The notes: generated from the letters alone by a model not told the origin. Counted from the first letter of the stretch, positions 1 to 6,520 are shown. The stretch: 19,308 nt of DNA from an uncultured Oscillospiraceae bacterium (GCA_934667815.1 CAKUMO010000039.1:1-19308), one strand, 5' to 3'. Numbers and translations are program-made.

Positions 1-357
1 GGTTCCGTTCATGCACTCCTCACCGGAGCATTTTACGACCCAATCCGTTAATTGATAGGTCAGCTTTTTGGTTTTGCCGTCCAGCGTGTATTTCAGATAA
101 CCGAGGGCTGATAGCTTATCCATTATCTCTAAAGCCTGTGTACGGCTTCTGGTGCCGAGAATACTCTTCAGCCCAACAATACCTCCGGACCACATTCCGG
201 GGCTCACAGCGTTCTTATGGCCACAGTAGGAGGCGTGTCCTTTGCGAAATGCAGCTCGGGCGGCAAGCTTTGCCCAGGCACCCATAATACCTTTGCCGAC
301 CGGCAGGGTATCTCTTCGCAGCTTTACCCATTCATACTTCATCAAGCATTTCAACAT
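1..357 (-). CDS. Partial conserved accessory protein of an integrative element (N-terminal 119 residues)
   Basis: An open frame on the minus strand starts at ATG 357-355 and runs off the left edge without a stop. The start is set by a strong SD, AAGGAGGCG, just upstream (361-369). The protein begins MLKCLMKYEWVKLRRDTLP and continues with a basic, Gly/Ala-rich segment containing SYCGHKNAVSPGMWSGG and a later TRSRTQALEIMDKLSALGY segment that looks like a winged-helix or helix-turn-helix region. From memory, proteins of this type are frequent in Firmicutes conjugative elements and are usually annotated as hypothetical or DNA-binding/replication-related; I cannot assign a function. It lies downstream of the DUF5348-like gene, separated by a probable terminator. 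Confidence 0.75.
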   Translation of the reverse strand, partial: MLKCLMKYEWVKLRRDTLPVGKGIMGAWAKLAARAAFRKGHASYCGHKNAVSPGMWSGGIVGLKSILGTRSRTQALEIMDKLSALGYLKYTLDGKTKKLTYQLTDWVVKCSGEECMNGT

Positions 358-381
358 CAGCGCCTCCTTCCTTGGAATAAT

Positions 382-402
382 AAAAAAGACGGCCTTTCCG
401 TC
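382..402 (-). terminator. Intrinsic terminator or attenuator after the DUF5348-like gene
   Basis: On the minus strand a GACGG/CCGTC stem with a 5-nt loop (388-402) is followed by a run of six T (387-382). It lies 12 bp past the stop of the DUF5348-like gene and 25 bp before the start of the next minus-strand gene, so it could end the first transcript or attenuate the second. The stem is short. Confidence 0.55.
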
Positions 403-413
403 GTCACATAGTA

Positions 414-635
414 TCAGTCTTCGATTCTTACAATCAGTCCATTCAGCTTGATCAGCTTAACGCCCTTGAGATACCAGAACTCACCGAGTTCGATTCTCGT
501 CGGGATCCACTCTCCGTCAAGCAGCACCTCCAGCCGTTCTCCGCAGTGAAGGCCGCCGTAGTAATCCAACGGCCCGAAGCGAATGTCCATCCGGTCGATC
601 ACATCATCATAAATCAGTACGCCTTGTTTTTTCAT
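414..635 (-). CDS. DUF5348-like small accessory protein
   Basis: This 73-residue protein has the look of the DUF5348 family: a start of MKKQGVLIYD, then DRMDIRFGPLDYYGG, GERLEVLLDGEWIPTRIE and a C-terminal strand pattern ending LIVRIED. Family members are small, all-beta-looking proteins of unknown function, common in Firmicutes integrative elements. An ATG also exists at 650, but it lies at the SD; AGGAGG sits 6 nt before ATG 635, so 635 is the better start. It is flanked by a strong palindromic terminator upstream and a weaker one downstream, so it is probably transcribed alone. The family call is from memory of its sequence pattern. Confidence 0.7.
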   Translation of the reverse strand: MKKQGVLIYDDVIDRMDIRFGPLDYYGGLHCGERLEVLLDGEWIPTRIELGEFWYLKGVKLIKLNGLIVRIED

Positions 636-658
636 TCTTATCCTCCTCATGAAATAGG

Positions 659-694
659 AAAAGCCGAATGGGTTTCAACGCTCATTCGGCTTTT
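659..694. terminator. Bidirectional palindromic terminator
   Basis: A perfect 12-bp stem, AAAAGCCGAATG (659-670) with CATTCGGCTTTT (683-694), encloses a 12-nt loop. T runs follow the stem on both strands. It separates the truncated spoVAC gene from the DUF5348-like gene and would stop forespore transcription of spoVAC from entering the element. Confidence 0.75.
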
Positions 695-762
695 CTGTGT
701 GGCAGGTTATGATTGAATATGTTGCTCGAATACAAACTCCTTTCTAAATGTAATTGTTTGGA

Positions 763-1155
763 CTAAATCATCATACTCGCGTCTAAATGCTTAAAGGCTT
801 TCTGACTGAGTCCTATTATATCACTCTCATCGGTCTTGAATTCCACCGCCGGTGCGACGATGGAGTTGGCAAAGCCCGTGATGGGCACCAGCGTGCCCGC
901 GCCCGCGAGCTTTGCAATGTCGTCATACACGGCAAATCCCGTCAGAACCGCCGACAAAAACACCAGACAGACGCTCACCGCCGTGCCTGCGCTCTGCTTG
1001 TCCAGCCCGGCGGCCGAAAAGCCGTTGAGCAGAAGCTGGCCGAGCACGCAGATTAGCCCGCCTGTCCAGAACGCATTGAACAGATCTCTGGCCAGATGCG
1101 ATTTCGGCGCGAGGCGGTCGGCCAGACGCGCATATTCGGTGTTGTTCAGATTCAT
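763..1155 (-). pseudogene. spoVAC: Stage V sporulation protein AC, truncated by the element
   Basis: SpoVAC is a membrane protein of the SpoVA complex that moves dipicolinic acid into the developing spore. Residues 1-110 fit the family: membrane segments at about 30-47 and 60-77, GLDKQSAGTA (50-59), GFAVYDD and the strongly conserved AGAGTLVPITGFANSIVAP, then EFKTDE. After residue 110 the family normally continues with a Gly and a final hydrophobic segment to about 150 residues; here 20 unrelated residues (SDIIGLSQ... to the stop) replace it. The start is set by AAAGGAG before ATG 1155. The usual downstream partners spoVAD and spoVAE are not in the window, as expected if the element separates them. 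The product probably lacks its last membrane segment, unless the element excises. Confidence 0.8.
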
Positions 1156-1176
1156 AAAAAATCAGCTCCTTTTTGC

Positions 1177-1183
1177 TAGTATG
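1177..1183 (-). promoter_or_regulatory. Possible sigma-G -10 element of spoVAC
   Basis: The minus strand reads CATACTA, matching the forespore sigma-G -10 pattern CATNNTA, just upstream of the spoVAC SD. A convincing -35 was not found at the right distance, and the implied 5' leader is very short, so this is tentative. Confidence 0.3.
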
Positions 1184-1255
1184 CCTTTTTTCCTGCGGAA
1201 AACACGCCGCCGCTTCGTGCAAAACTCCGAATGCAAATTTTTTCATGCTTTTTTC

Positions 1256-1284
1256 TTGACAAATCCGCGGCAATGCGCTATCAT
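1256..1284 (+). promoter_or_regulatory. Sigma-A promoter of the metQNI leader
   Basis: A TTGACA -35 (1256-1261) and TATCAT -10 (1279-1284) are separated by 17 bp. Transcription would start near 1291, about 30 nt before the leader peptide start and about 340 nt before metQ. Confidence 0.8.
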
Positions 1285-1321
1285 ACCCCCAGAATCTATT
1301 GCACGAAAGGAGAACCGCGGT

Positions 1322-1432
1322 ATGGCAAAGGCTTTTGAGACCGCTCGAATGATGCAGATGCGCATGTGCAGCATGTGCATGCTTTGCAATGCCCATTTTC
1401 CGGCGCGTTCTCCGAGAAAAGCGACGCGGTAA
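1322..1432 (+). CDS. Met/Cys-rich leader peptide of the metQNI operon (36 aa)
   Basis: A short reading frame begins at ATG 1322, 9 nt after the SD AAAGGAG (1306-1312), downstream of a good sigma-A promoter. Its centre reads MMQMRMCSMCMLC: codons 10-22 contain six Met and three Cys, nine of thirteen. The frame ends at 1432, 23 nt before an intrinsic terminator that lies upstream of a methionine ABC transporter operon. That arrangement (promoter, SD, peptide rich in the regulated amino acid, terminator, transport genes) is the classical layout of ribosome-mediated attenuation. Stalling when charged Met- or Cys-tRNA is short would be expected to prevent termination. The competing antiterminator pairing could not be settled by eye. 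No known family is recognised. Confidence 0.75.
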   Translation: MAKAFETARMMQMRMCSMCMLCNAHFPARSPRKATR

Positions 1433-1455
1433 CGTCCGCACAAAGCCGTTTTTAT

Positions 1456-1493
1456 CCGGGAGGCTCCGTCGGAGCCGTCCCGGTTTTATTTTT
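1456..1493 (+). terminator. Attenuator terminator upstream of metQ
   Basis: A two-part stem, CCGGG/CCCGG closing GGCTCC/GGAGCC around a 3-nt loop (1456-1483) with a small bulge, is followed by TTTTATTTTT (1484-1493). It stands between the Met/Cys-rich leader peptide and metQ on the same strand, so it must be bypassed for the operon to be expressed. Confidence 0.85.
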
Positions 1494-1512
1494 GCCCACG
1501 GAGGTTTTCTTT

Positions 1513-1569
1513 ATGAAGCATTCCAGAAACGCCCTCGTCCGCGCAAACCTTCTGCGGGAACGAATGTGA
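1513..1569 (+). CDS. Possible 18-residue second leader peptide
   Basis: ATG 1513 follows GGAGG (about 1500-1504) by 8 nt and opens an 18-codon frame, MKHSRNALVRANLLRERM, ending in ATG-TGA. It lies just after the attenuator terminator and 63 nt before metQ. The good SD is the main support. It has no Met/Cys cluster and no recognisable family, so it may be chance, or it may keep ribosomes on the leader. Confidence 0.35.
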   Translation: MKHSRNALVRANLLRERM

Positions 1570-1632
1570 ATTTATACAGCTTCTAACGAATAAAAATTTA
1601 TTTCAATCATTTCAGAAAGGTGTTATAAAACT

Positions 1633-2478
1633 ATGAAAAAGATTTTTGCTCTCGTCCTCGCGCTGATCCTCGCGCTTGGCATTCTGTCCGCCTGCGGCAA
1701 GTCCGATTCCATCACCATCGCTGTTCCCAATGACACGACCAACGAAGCCCGTGCGCTGCTGCTTTTGCAGGATCAGGGCTACATCAAGCTCAAGGACGGC
1801 GCCGGCATCACTGCCACCGTCAACGACATCGCGGAAAATCCCCTCGGCATCAAGTTCCAGGAGCTGGACGCCGCGCAGATCCCCAATGTGCTGAAGGACG
1901 TGGACTACGCCGTCATTAACTCCAACTTCGCCATCTCCGCCGGCCTGAACCCGGTGAAGGATTCCCTTGCGATCGAAGGCTCCTCCTCCGCCTATGCCAA
2001 CATCCTGGCCGTGAAGGAGGGCACCGAGTCCACCGATTCCGTCAAGGCCCTCAAGGCCGCGCTGGAGAGCAAGCAGGTCGCGGATTTCATCGCGGAGAAG
2101 TACGCGGGCGCGGTCATCAGCACCGTTGACAACCCCACCGACGGCTTCGACGCCACCGTCAATTACGACGCGCTGGCCGGAACGACCATCTCCATCGCCG
2201 CTTCTCCCACGCCGCACGCCGAGATTCTGGCTGTTGTCAAGGACATTCTGGCCGAGAAGAACATCACCCTCAACATTCTGGAATTCAGCGATTACGTCCA
2301 GCCGAACAACGTCGTCGAGAGCGGCGAGGTTGATGCCAACTACTTCCAGCATCTGCCCTATCTGGAGGACTTCAACGCCGAGAACGGCACGCACATCGTG
2401 TCCGTCGCGTCCATCCACGTTGAGCCGATGGGTCTCTACGGCGGCAAGCAGACTTCTCTCGACGCACTGAACAAATAA
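1633..2478 (+). CDS. metQ: Methionine-binding lipoprotein MetQ with circularly permuted domain order
   Basis: This 281-residue protein is the substrate-binding lipoprotein of the MetNIQ methionine importer. A lipoprotein signal peptide ends at LSAC, giving Cys21 as the lipidated residue. In ordinary MetQ/NlpA proteins the mature chain runs: PHAEIL, EFSDYVQPN, FFQH, HVEPMGLY, then IAIPND..NEARALLLL, ENP, DAAVIN.N, EEKYKGAVIP. Here the second set comes first (IAVPNDTTNEARALLLL at 29-45, NDIAENP, DYAVINSN at 91-98, AEKYAGAVIS to 163). A linker (about 164-184) then leads to the normal first set (ASPTPHAEIL 190-199, EFSDYVQPN 217-225, YFQH 237-240, HVEPMGLY 262-269), ending SLDALNK. Both halves keep the ligand-pocket motifs, so it is likely functional. 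The SD is GAAAGGTG before ATG 1633. The permutation is judged from memory of family order, not an alignment. Confidence 0.9.
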   Translation: MKKIFALVLALILALGILSACGKSDSITIAVPNDTTNEARALLLLQDQGYIKLKDGAGITATVNDIAENPLGIKFQELDAAQIPNVLKDVDYAVINSNFAISAGLNPVKDSLAIEGSSSAYANILAVKEGTESTDSVKALKAALESKQVADFIAEKYAGAVISTVDNPTDGFDATVNYDALAGTTISIAASPTPHAEILAVVKDILAEKNITLNILEFSDYVQPNNVVESGEVDANYFQHLPYLEDFNAENGTHIVSVASIHVEPMGLYGGKQTSLDALNK

Positions 2479-2494
2479 AATCTGAACGAGACAA

Positions 2495-2516
2495 CGCCGC
2501 CTGATCCCAGACGGCG
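2495..2516 (+). terminator. Intercistronic hairpin between metQ and metN
   Basis: CGCCG (2495-2499) pairs with CGGCG (2512-2516), with an inner CTG/CAG stem. Only a weak T-rich stretch follows (CTGTTTCCC). It may act as a partial terminator or a 3' stabiliser that lets the binding protein be made in excess over the ATPase and permease, a common pattern in ABC operons. Confidence 0.45.
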
Positions 2517-2540
2517 CTGTTTCCCTGTGGAGGGGACGAA

Positions 2541-3551
2541 ATGATCGAGATCCAAAACCTGTCAAAGACCTTTACCACCTCGGACGGGACGGTCGAAGCG
2601 CTGAAAAACATCAACCTGACCATTCCGGACGGCGAAATTTACGGCATCATCGGCATGAGCGGCGCAGGCAAAAGCACGCTCGTGCGCAGCATCAATCTGC
2701 TTGAGCGGCCGACCGAGGGCCGCATCCTGATCGACGGCGTCGATCTTGCTGCGCTGCCGGACGGCAAGCTGCGCGAGAAGCGCCGCGACATTACCATGAT
2801 CTTTCAGGGCTTCAACCTGCTCATGCAGCGCAACTGCCAGAAAAACGTGTGTTTCCCGATGGAGCTTGCGGGCGTGAAGCACTCGGAGGCGATGAGGCGC
2901 GCGGCGGAGCTTCTGGAGCTGGTCGGACTGGGCGACAAGCGCAAGGCCTACCCGGCACAGCTCTCCGGCGGCCAGCAGCAGCGCGTGGCCATTGCGCGCG
3001 CGCTGGCGACGCATCCGAAAATTCTTCTCTGCGACGAGGCCACGAGCGCCCTCGACCCGCAGACCACGCAGTCTATCCTCGCGCTCATCCGCGACATTCA
3101 CGACAAGCTGGGCATCACCGTGATCGTCATCACGCACCAGATGAGCGTGGTCGAGCAGATCTGCACGCGCGTGGCGATTCTGGACAACGGCGAGGTCGCC
3201 GAGGAGGGCGAGGTCAACAAAGTCTTTACCTCTCCGCAGTCCAAGGCGGCCAAGCGTCTGGTCTATCCAGACGGCTACGAGCAGAGCGTTGCGCACTTTG
3301 ACGAGGGCGGCGTGCTGCGCGTGGTGTTCAACGGGGCCAAGGCGACCATGGCGCCCATGATTGCACAGATGGCCATCGACTGCGGCATTGCCGCGAGCAT
3401 TCTGGCCGCCTCGACCAAGAGCATCGGCGACAAGGCCTATGGCAACATGATCCTCGGCATCCCCGGCGGCGCGGACGCGCTGGCGCGGGCGATGCAATAT
3501 CTCAAAGCGATTCCCGACATTCTCGTTGAGGAGGTGGAAAACCGTGAGTAA
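2541..3551 (+). CDS. metN: Methionine import ATP-binding protein MetN
   Basis: The 336-residue protein is the cytoplasmic ATPase of the MetNIQ importer. It has Walker A GMSGAGKST (38-46), the Q-loop Gln89 in MIFQGFN, the ABC signature LSGGQQQR (141-148), Walker B ILLCDE (161-166) and the switch His199 in ITHQ. The early MetN-type phrase LLERPTEG is present. Residues from about 250 to 330 form the C-terminal NIL domain, which in E. coli MetN binds methionine and inhibits transport when internal methionine is high. The start follows GGAGGGGAC. The gene is 62 nt downstream of metQ and overlaps metI by 8 nt. NIL plus leader attenuation would give two levels of methionine control. Confidence 0.95.
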   Translation: MIEIQNLSKTFTTSDGTVEALKNINLTIPDGEIYGIIGMSGAGKSTLVRSINLLERPTEGRILIDGVDLAALPDGKLREKRRDITMIFQGFNLLMQRNCQKNVCFPMELAGVKHSEAMRRAAELLELVGLGDKRKAYPAQLSGGQQQRVAIARALATHPKILLCDEATSALDPQTTQSILALIRDIHDKLGITVIVITHQMSVVEQICTRVAILDNGEVAEEGEVNKVFTSPQSKAAKRLVYPDGYEQSVAHFDEGGVLRVVFNGAKATMAPMIAQMAIDCGIAASILAASTKSIGDKAYGNMILGIPGGADALARAMQYLKAIPDILVEEVENRE

Positions 3552-4236
3552 TCTTCCCGAATCCGTCCAAACCGCGCTGGAGGTTCTGAAAACGCAGTTC
3601 CCGCTTGCCATTTGGGAGACGGTCTATGTGACGCTCCTGTCCACGTTTTTCGCCATCCTGATCGGGCTGCCGCTGGGGGTGCTGCTCGTCGCGGGTGAGG
3701 ACGGAAAAATCCTGCGCGTGCCGCGCTGGCTGCTGCATGTGCTGAACGTCGTCATCAACCTGCTGCGCTCGGTGCCGTTTTTGATCCTGATGATTCTGGT
3801 GTTCCCGCTGACGCGCCTGATTGTTGGCACGGTCGTCGGCACGCCCGCGACCATCGTGCCGCTGGTCATTGCCGCCTTTCCCTTCATCGCCCGTCTGGTG
3901 GAGGGCAGCCTGCGTGAGATCAACCCCAATATCATTGAAACCGCGCAGAGCATGGGCGCTTCTCCTCTGCAAATTATTGTCAAGGTGATGCTGCCGGAGG
4001 CCGTGCCCTCCCTGATCTCCAACGCGACCATCGCGGTCACGACCGTTCTGGGCTATTCGGCCATGAGCGGCGCGATCGGCGGCGGCGGCCTCGGCAAGAT
4101 CGCCATCAATTACGGCTACAATCGCTATCAGTACGTCGTCATGGCCTTCGCCGTGGTGTTCCTCATCCTGCTGGTGCAGATCTTCCAGAGCCTCGGCTCC
4201 AAGCTCGCCGTCAAGTGCGACAAGCGTCTGAAATAA
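3544..4236 (+). CDS. metI: Methionine import permease MetI (GTG start)
   Basis: The 230-residue membrane protein is the permease of MetNIQ, with about five hydrophobic segments (roughly 25-50, 67-96, 101-118, 158-180, 196-215). The cytoplasmic loop that docks on MetN is visible at about 119-150 (EGSLREINPNIIETAQSMGAS), and the typical end SGAIGGGGLGKIAINYGY follows. The start is taken as GTG 3544, because GAGGAGG (3528-3534) lies 9 nt before it and it overlaps the metN end by 8 nt; the in-frame ATG at 3526 would sit ahead of that SD. A perfect palindromic terminator follows the stop. Confidence 0.93.
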   Translation: MSNLPESVQTALEVLKTQFPLAIWETVYVTLLSTFFAILIGLPLGVLLVAGEDGKILRVPRWLLHVLNVVINLLRSVPFLILMILVFPLTRLIVGTVVGTPATIVPLVIAAFPFIARLVEGSLREINPNIIETAQSMGASPLQIIVKVMLPEAVPSLISNATIAVTTVLGYSAMSGAIGGGGLGKIAINYGYNRYQYVVMAFAVVFLILLVQIFQSLGSKLAVKCDKRLK

Positions 4237-4248
4237 GCGGCAGCAAGC

Positions 4249-4290
4249 ACACCCGCGGGTTCCGGCCGGAACCCGCGGGTGTATTTTATA
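4249..4290. terminator. Perfect palindromic terminator of metQNI
   Basis: A fully self-complementary 34-bp sequence (4249-4282) centred on GGCC gives a strong GC-rich stem, followed by TATTTTATA on the plus strand. It ends the metQNI operon and lies between it and the convergent TetR-type gene, so it may work in both directions. Confidence 0.8.
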
Positions 4291-4323
4291 CTATATATAA
4301 AATATAAATATAATCAAAAATTC

Positions 4324-4887
4324 TCACTTTGCCGAGGCGATGCTGCGCTGCACATATTCCTCCGACATGCCGTGGAACAGCTCGCACAGGCGTTGGAAAG
4401 GCACGCGAATGTCCTCCTTCATGCCGCCGTCCATCCACTCGACGATCTGCCCGAAGCAGGTGCACTTGAAGAAGCGGATCAAAAGCGCCTTGTCATAGTC
4501 CGGCATTTTGCGGTCGCCCAGCGTTGTGTTCACATACACCGTGACCACATGGCTGCACACGCTCATCAGGTACTGCTCGTACAGGTCGCGGTTGGCCGAG
4601 TTGTAAAGATGCAGCACGGCGCGGCGGTTCTCCAGCGCAAACTCCACCGCCACGCTCAGGCACTGCTCGATGGACTCGATCTTCGGATACTTATGGATGA
4701 TCTGGTCGGCCTCCTGTGTGATGACCTCCTGCGCCAGCGTGGGAATGTCCGGGAAATGGTAGTAAAACGTGTTGCGGTTGATGCCGCAGTCAACGACAAT
4801 GTCTTTCACGGTGATCTGATTCAGCGGCCGCTCATTGAGCAGCTTGATAAACGATGCTCTGATCGCCATTTTCGTAAAGTTCGGCAT
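4324..4887 (-). CDS. TetR-family transcriptional regulator
   Basis: The 187-residue protein has an N-terminal TetR helix-turn-helix at about residues 5-50 (ITVKDIVVDCGINRNTFYYHFPD is the recognition region) and a C-terminal ligand/dimer domain of the type seen in DhaS-like regulators (TetR_C_8-like, inferred). The start is set by AAGGAGGT just upstream of ATG 4887; the frame extends upstream to 4947, but that part overlaps the promoter. It is divergent from plsY, so plsY or an unlinked gene could be its target; no clear operator palindrome was seen. The effector is unknown. Confidence 0.85.
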   Translation of the reverse strand: MPNFTKMAIRASFIKLLNERPLNQITVKDIVVDCGINRNTFYYHFPDIPTLAQEVITQEADQIIHKYPKIESIEQCLSVAVEFALENRRAVLHLYNSANRDLYEQYLMSVCSHVVTVYVNTTLGDRKMPDYDKALLIRFFKCTCFGQIVEWMDGGMKEDIRVPFQRLCELFHGMSEEYVQRSIASAK

Positions 4888-4918
4888 AGCTACCTCCTTG
4901 CGCACATTGACTGCCTTA

Positions 4919-4947
4919 TTTATACTACATTTTTGGAAAATTTGCAA
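4919..4947 (-). promoter_or_regulatory. Sigma-A promoter of the TetR gene
   Basis: On the minus strand TTGCAA (4947-4942) and TATAAA (4924-4919) are separated by 17 bp, 31 nt before the start codon. Confidence 0.65.
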
Positions 4948-4970
4948 GCTGCGAACGCACGCTTTTCCCC

Positions 4971-4999
4971 TTTACGAACCGCGAAAAACGTGATAAAAT
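4971..4999 (+). promoter_or_regulatory. Sigma-A promoter of plsY
   Basis: TTTACG (4971-4976) and TAAAAT (4994-4999) are separated by 17 bp, with a TG two bases upstream of the -10 (extended -10). The -35 is weak. It lies back to back with the TetR-gene promoter. Confidence 0.55.
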
Positions 5000-5024
5000 G
5001 GGGGAAAGCGAAGGGGGAATCCGA

Positions 5025-5666
5025 ATGAGACTGATTGTGCTTGCGCTGTGCTCCTATCTGATCGGCGGCATCAACCCGGCCTATCTGCTCACGCGCCGCA
5101 AGAAGGGCGTGGACATCCGTAGCTGCGGCACGGGCAACGCCGGCGCGACGAACGCCATGTTTGCGCTCGGCTTCAAGCTCGCGCTCGTGGTGATGCTGCT
5201 TGACGTGTGCAAGGCGGCGCTGTGCGTGCTGGCAGGGCGCTATCTCGTGCCGGGCAATGTCTACGCTGCACCGCTGGCGGGTCTGGTCTGCACGCTCGGG
5301 CATATTTTTCCGGTCTGGTTGCGTTTTCGCGGCGGTAAGGGCGTCGCGTGCATGTGCGGGACGATCCTCGCGCTCACGCCTGCGCTGGTGCTGCCGCTGC
5401 TGGCGGCAGCCTTTGTGTTCGGTGTGATCTGTAACCGCGCAAGCCTTGTGCCGGCCTTCACGGCCACGGCCTATGTCCCGATGTACTATTTTTGGACGGG
5501 GAATACCGACGTTACGGTGCTTCTGCTCGTCCTGCCGCTGCTGATGCTGTTCACGCACCGGAAAAATATCTTCCGCTGGACGCCGGAAACACCCTTCCGC
5601 ACGATGGTCTTTCGCCACAATCTGGACGAGTGCGTCGAGCGGCGCGGCACGGGGAGCGATAAATGA
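5025..5666 (+). CDS. plsY: Acyl-phosphate:glycerol-3-phosphate acyltransferase PlsY
   Basis: PlsY is an integral membrane enzyme that transfers an acyl group from acyl phosphate (made by PlsX) to glycerol-3-phosphate, giving lysophosphatidic acid, the first step of phospholipid synthesis. The 213-residue protein has the conserved CGTGNAGATN (34-43, family SGNxGATN) and GHIFPVWLRFRGGKGVA (92-108), separated by hydrophobic segments. ATG 5025 is chosen because AAGGGGG precedes it by 7 nt; the earlier ATG at 4998 overlaps the -10 element. The stop overlaps the next gene as ATGA, so the two are translationally coupled. Confidence 0.9.
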   Translation: MRLIVLALCSYLIGGINPAYLLTRRKKGVDIRSCGTGNAGATNAMFALGFKLALVVMLLDVCKAALCVLAGRYLVPGNVYAAPLAGLVCTLGHIFPVWLRFRGGKGVACMCGTILALTPALVLPLLAAAFVFGVICNRASLVPAFTATAYVPMYYFWTGNTDVTVLLLVLPLLMLFTHRKNIFRWTPETPFRTMVFRHNLDECVERRGTGSDK

Positions 5667-6520
5667 GCGCGCAGCAGTCCCTGTTTGACGCGCATTATCC
5701 GGACCGGCGCTATCTGACGGAGCTTTGCGACCACTATTACTGCGATTTTCTGTCGGTCGCGGTGCTGCGCCGTTCGCCGGATCAGACCGTCCGGCCGTTT
5801 GCGCACAGCCACGCGGCCTATGAATTTCTGCTGCCGCTCACGCCCGCGCCGCAGATCATGCAGGGCGACGACGTGTACTTCGGCCGCGTAGGCTATGCCT
5901 ATCCCATCCAGAGCGGCGCGCGGCACGCGCAGGCCGTGGAGCTTTGCGACGTGTCGAATTGCAGCATTGTGGTCGAGCCGGCGTATTTCGAGCGCCGTTT
6001 AGCCGAAAAAGGGCTGGCCGGACGCAGGCTCGAGAGTATTTTTGCCGTGAGCGAGACGCTCGGAACCTATCTGCGCCTGTTTGAGCAGGAATTTTCCAAG
6101 GGCGCACAGACCGATGCGGCAGACCTTGCCGCGCTGGGCGGTCTGGTGGTCTCGGCACTGATCGAGGATCATTTCCGCCCGGCGGCGCGTCTGCCGCAGA
6201 ACGATCCGGCGGACGTGATGGAGCGCATCGAGAGCTACATTGACCTGCATTTTTGCGAAAAAATCACGCTCGACGAGCTGGTCGAGCGCAGCGGCTTCAC
6301 GCGCGGCTATTTTATCTCACTTTTCAAGAAGCGTTACGGAGAAGCGCCCTATGCGCGCATCACGCGCCTGCGGCTGGCAAAGGCGAAGGTGCTGCTGCGC
6401 AGCACGGAGTATTCCGTGGCAAAGATCGCGGCGCTGTGCGGGTTTACCTCGTCGAACGCCTTTGCCAACGTGTTCCGCCGCGACACCGGCAAAACGCCGG
6501 GCGAGTTCCGCCGGGTGTGA
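5663..6520 (+). CDS. AraC-family transcriptional regulator
   Basis: The 285-residue protein has an N-terminal region of the cupin-like sensor type (HSHAAYEFLLPL at about 48-59, fitting an AraC ligand-binding barrel). The C-terminal two-helix-turn-helix AraC domain lies at about 188-285: ITLDELVERSGFTRGYFISLF is the first unit and VAKIAALCGFTSSNAFANVF the second, ending DTGKTPGEFRRV as is typical. Its start overlaps the plsY stop (ATGA), so it shares the plsY transcript. The inducer and targets are not evident; the plsY linkage may be incidental. Confidence 0.9.
   Translation: MSAQQSLFDAHYPDRRYLTELCDHYYCDFLSVAVLRRSPDQTVRPFAHSHAAYEFLLPLTPAPQIMQGDDVYFGRVGYAYPIQSGARHAQAVELCDVSNCSIVVEPAYFERRLAEKGLAGRRLESIFAVSETLGTYLRLFEQEFSKGAQTDAADLAALGGLVVSALIEDHFRPAARLPQNDPADVMERIESYIDLHFCEKITLDELVERSGFTRGYFISLFKKRYGEAPYARITRLRLAKAKVLLRSTEYSVAKIAALCGFTSSNAFANVFRRDTGKTPGEFRRV

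Larger units (their letters stand above)
1..825. mobile_element. End of an integrated element interrupting spoVAC
   Basis: The stretch left of about 825 differs from the rest of the window: it is less GC-rich and holds small accessory genes of a kind common in Firmicutes integrative conjugative elements (a DUF5348-like protein and a partial conserved protein). The spoVAC reading frame matches its family up to residue 110 and then changes abruptly into 20 unrelated residues, which places the junction near 825/826. The other end of the element, its integrase and the rest of spoVAC lie outside the window. The boundary is inferred from the protein break; no attachment-site core can be fixed by eye. 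An assembly join would look the same. Confidence 0.6.

Noticed and set aside
696..744. Short frame after GAAAGGAG on the minus strand upstream of the terminator
   Set aside because: The TTG start is too close to the SD and the alternative start is ATT; no supporting content.
1291..1500. SAM riboswitch or Met T-box upstream of metQ
   Set aside because: No T-box motif (GGTACCGC) and no recognisable SAM-riboswitch core was seen; the leader peptide plus terminator explains the region better.
2562..3611. 349-codon minus-strand open frame opposite metN
   Set aside because: Antisense shadow of a well-supported ABC ATPase gene, with no motifs of its own.
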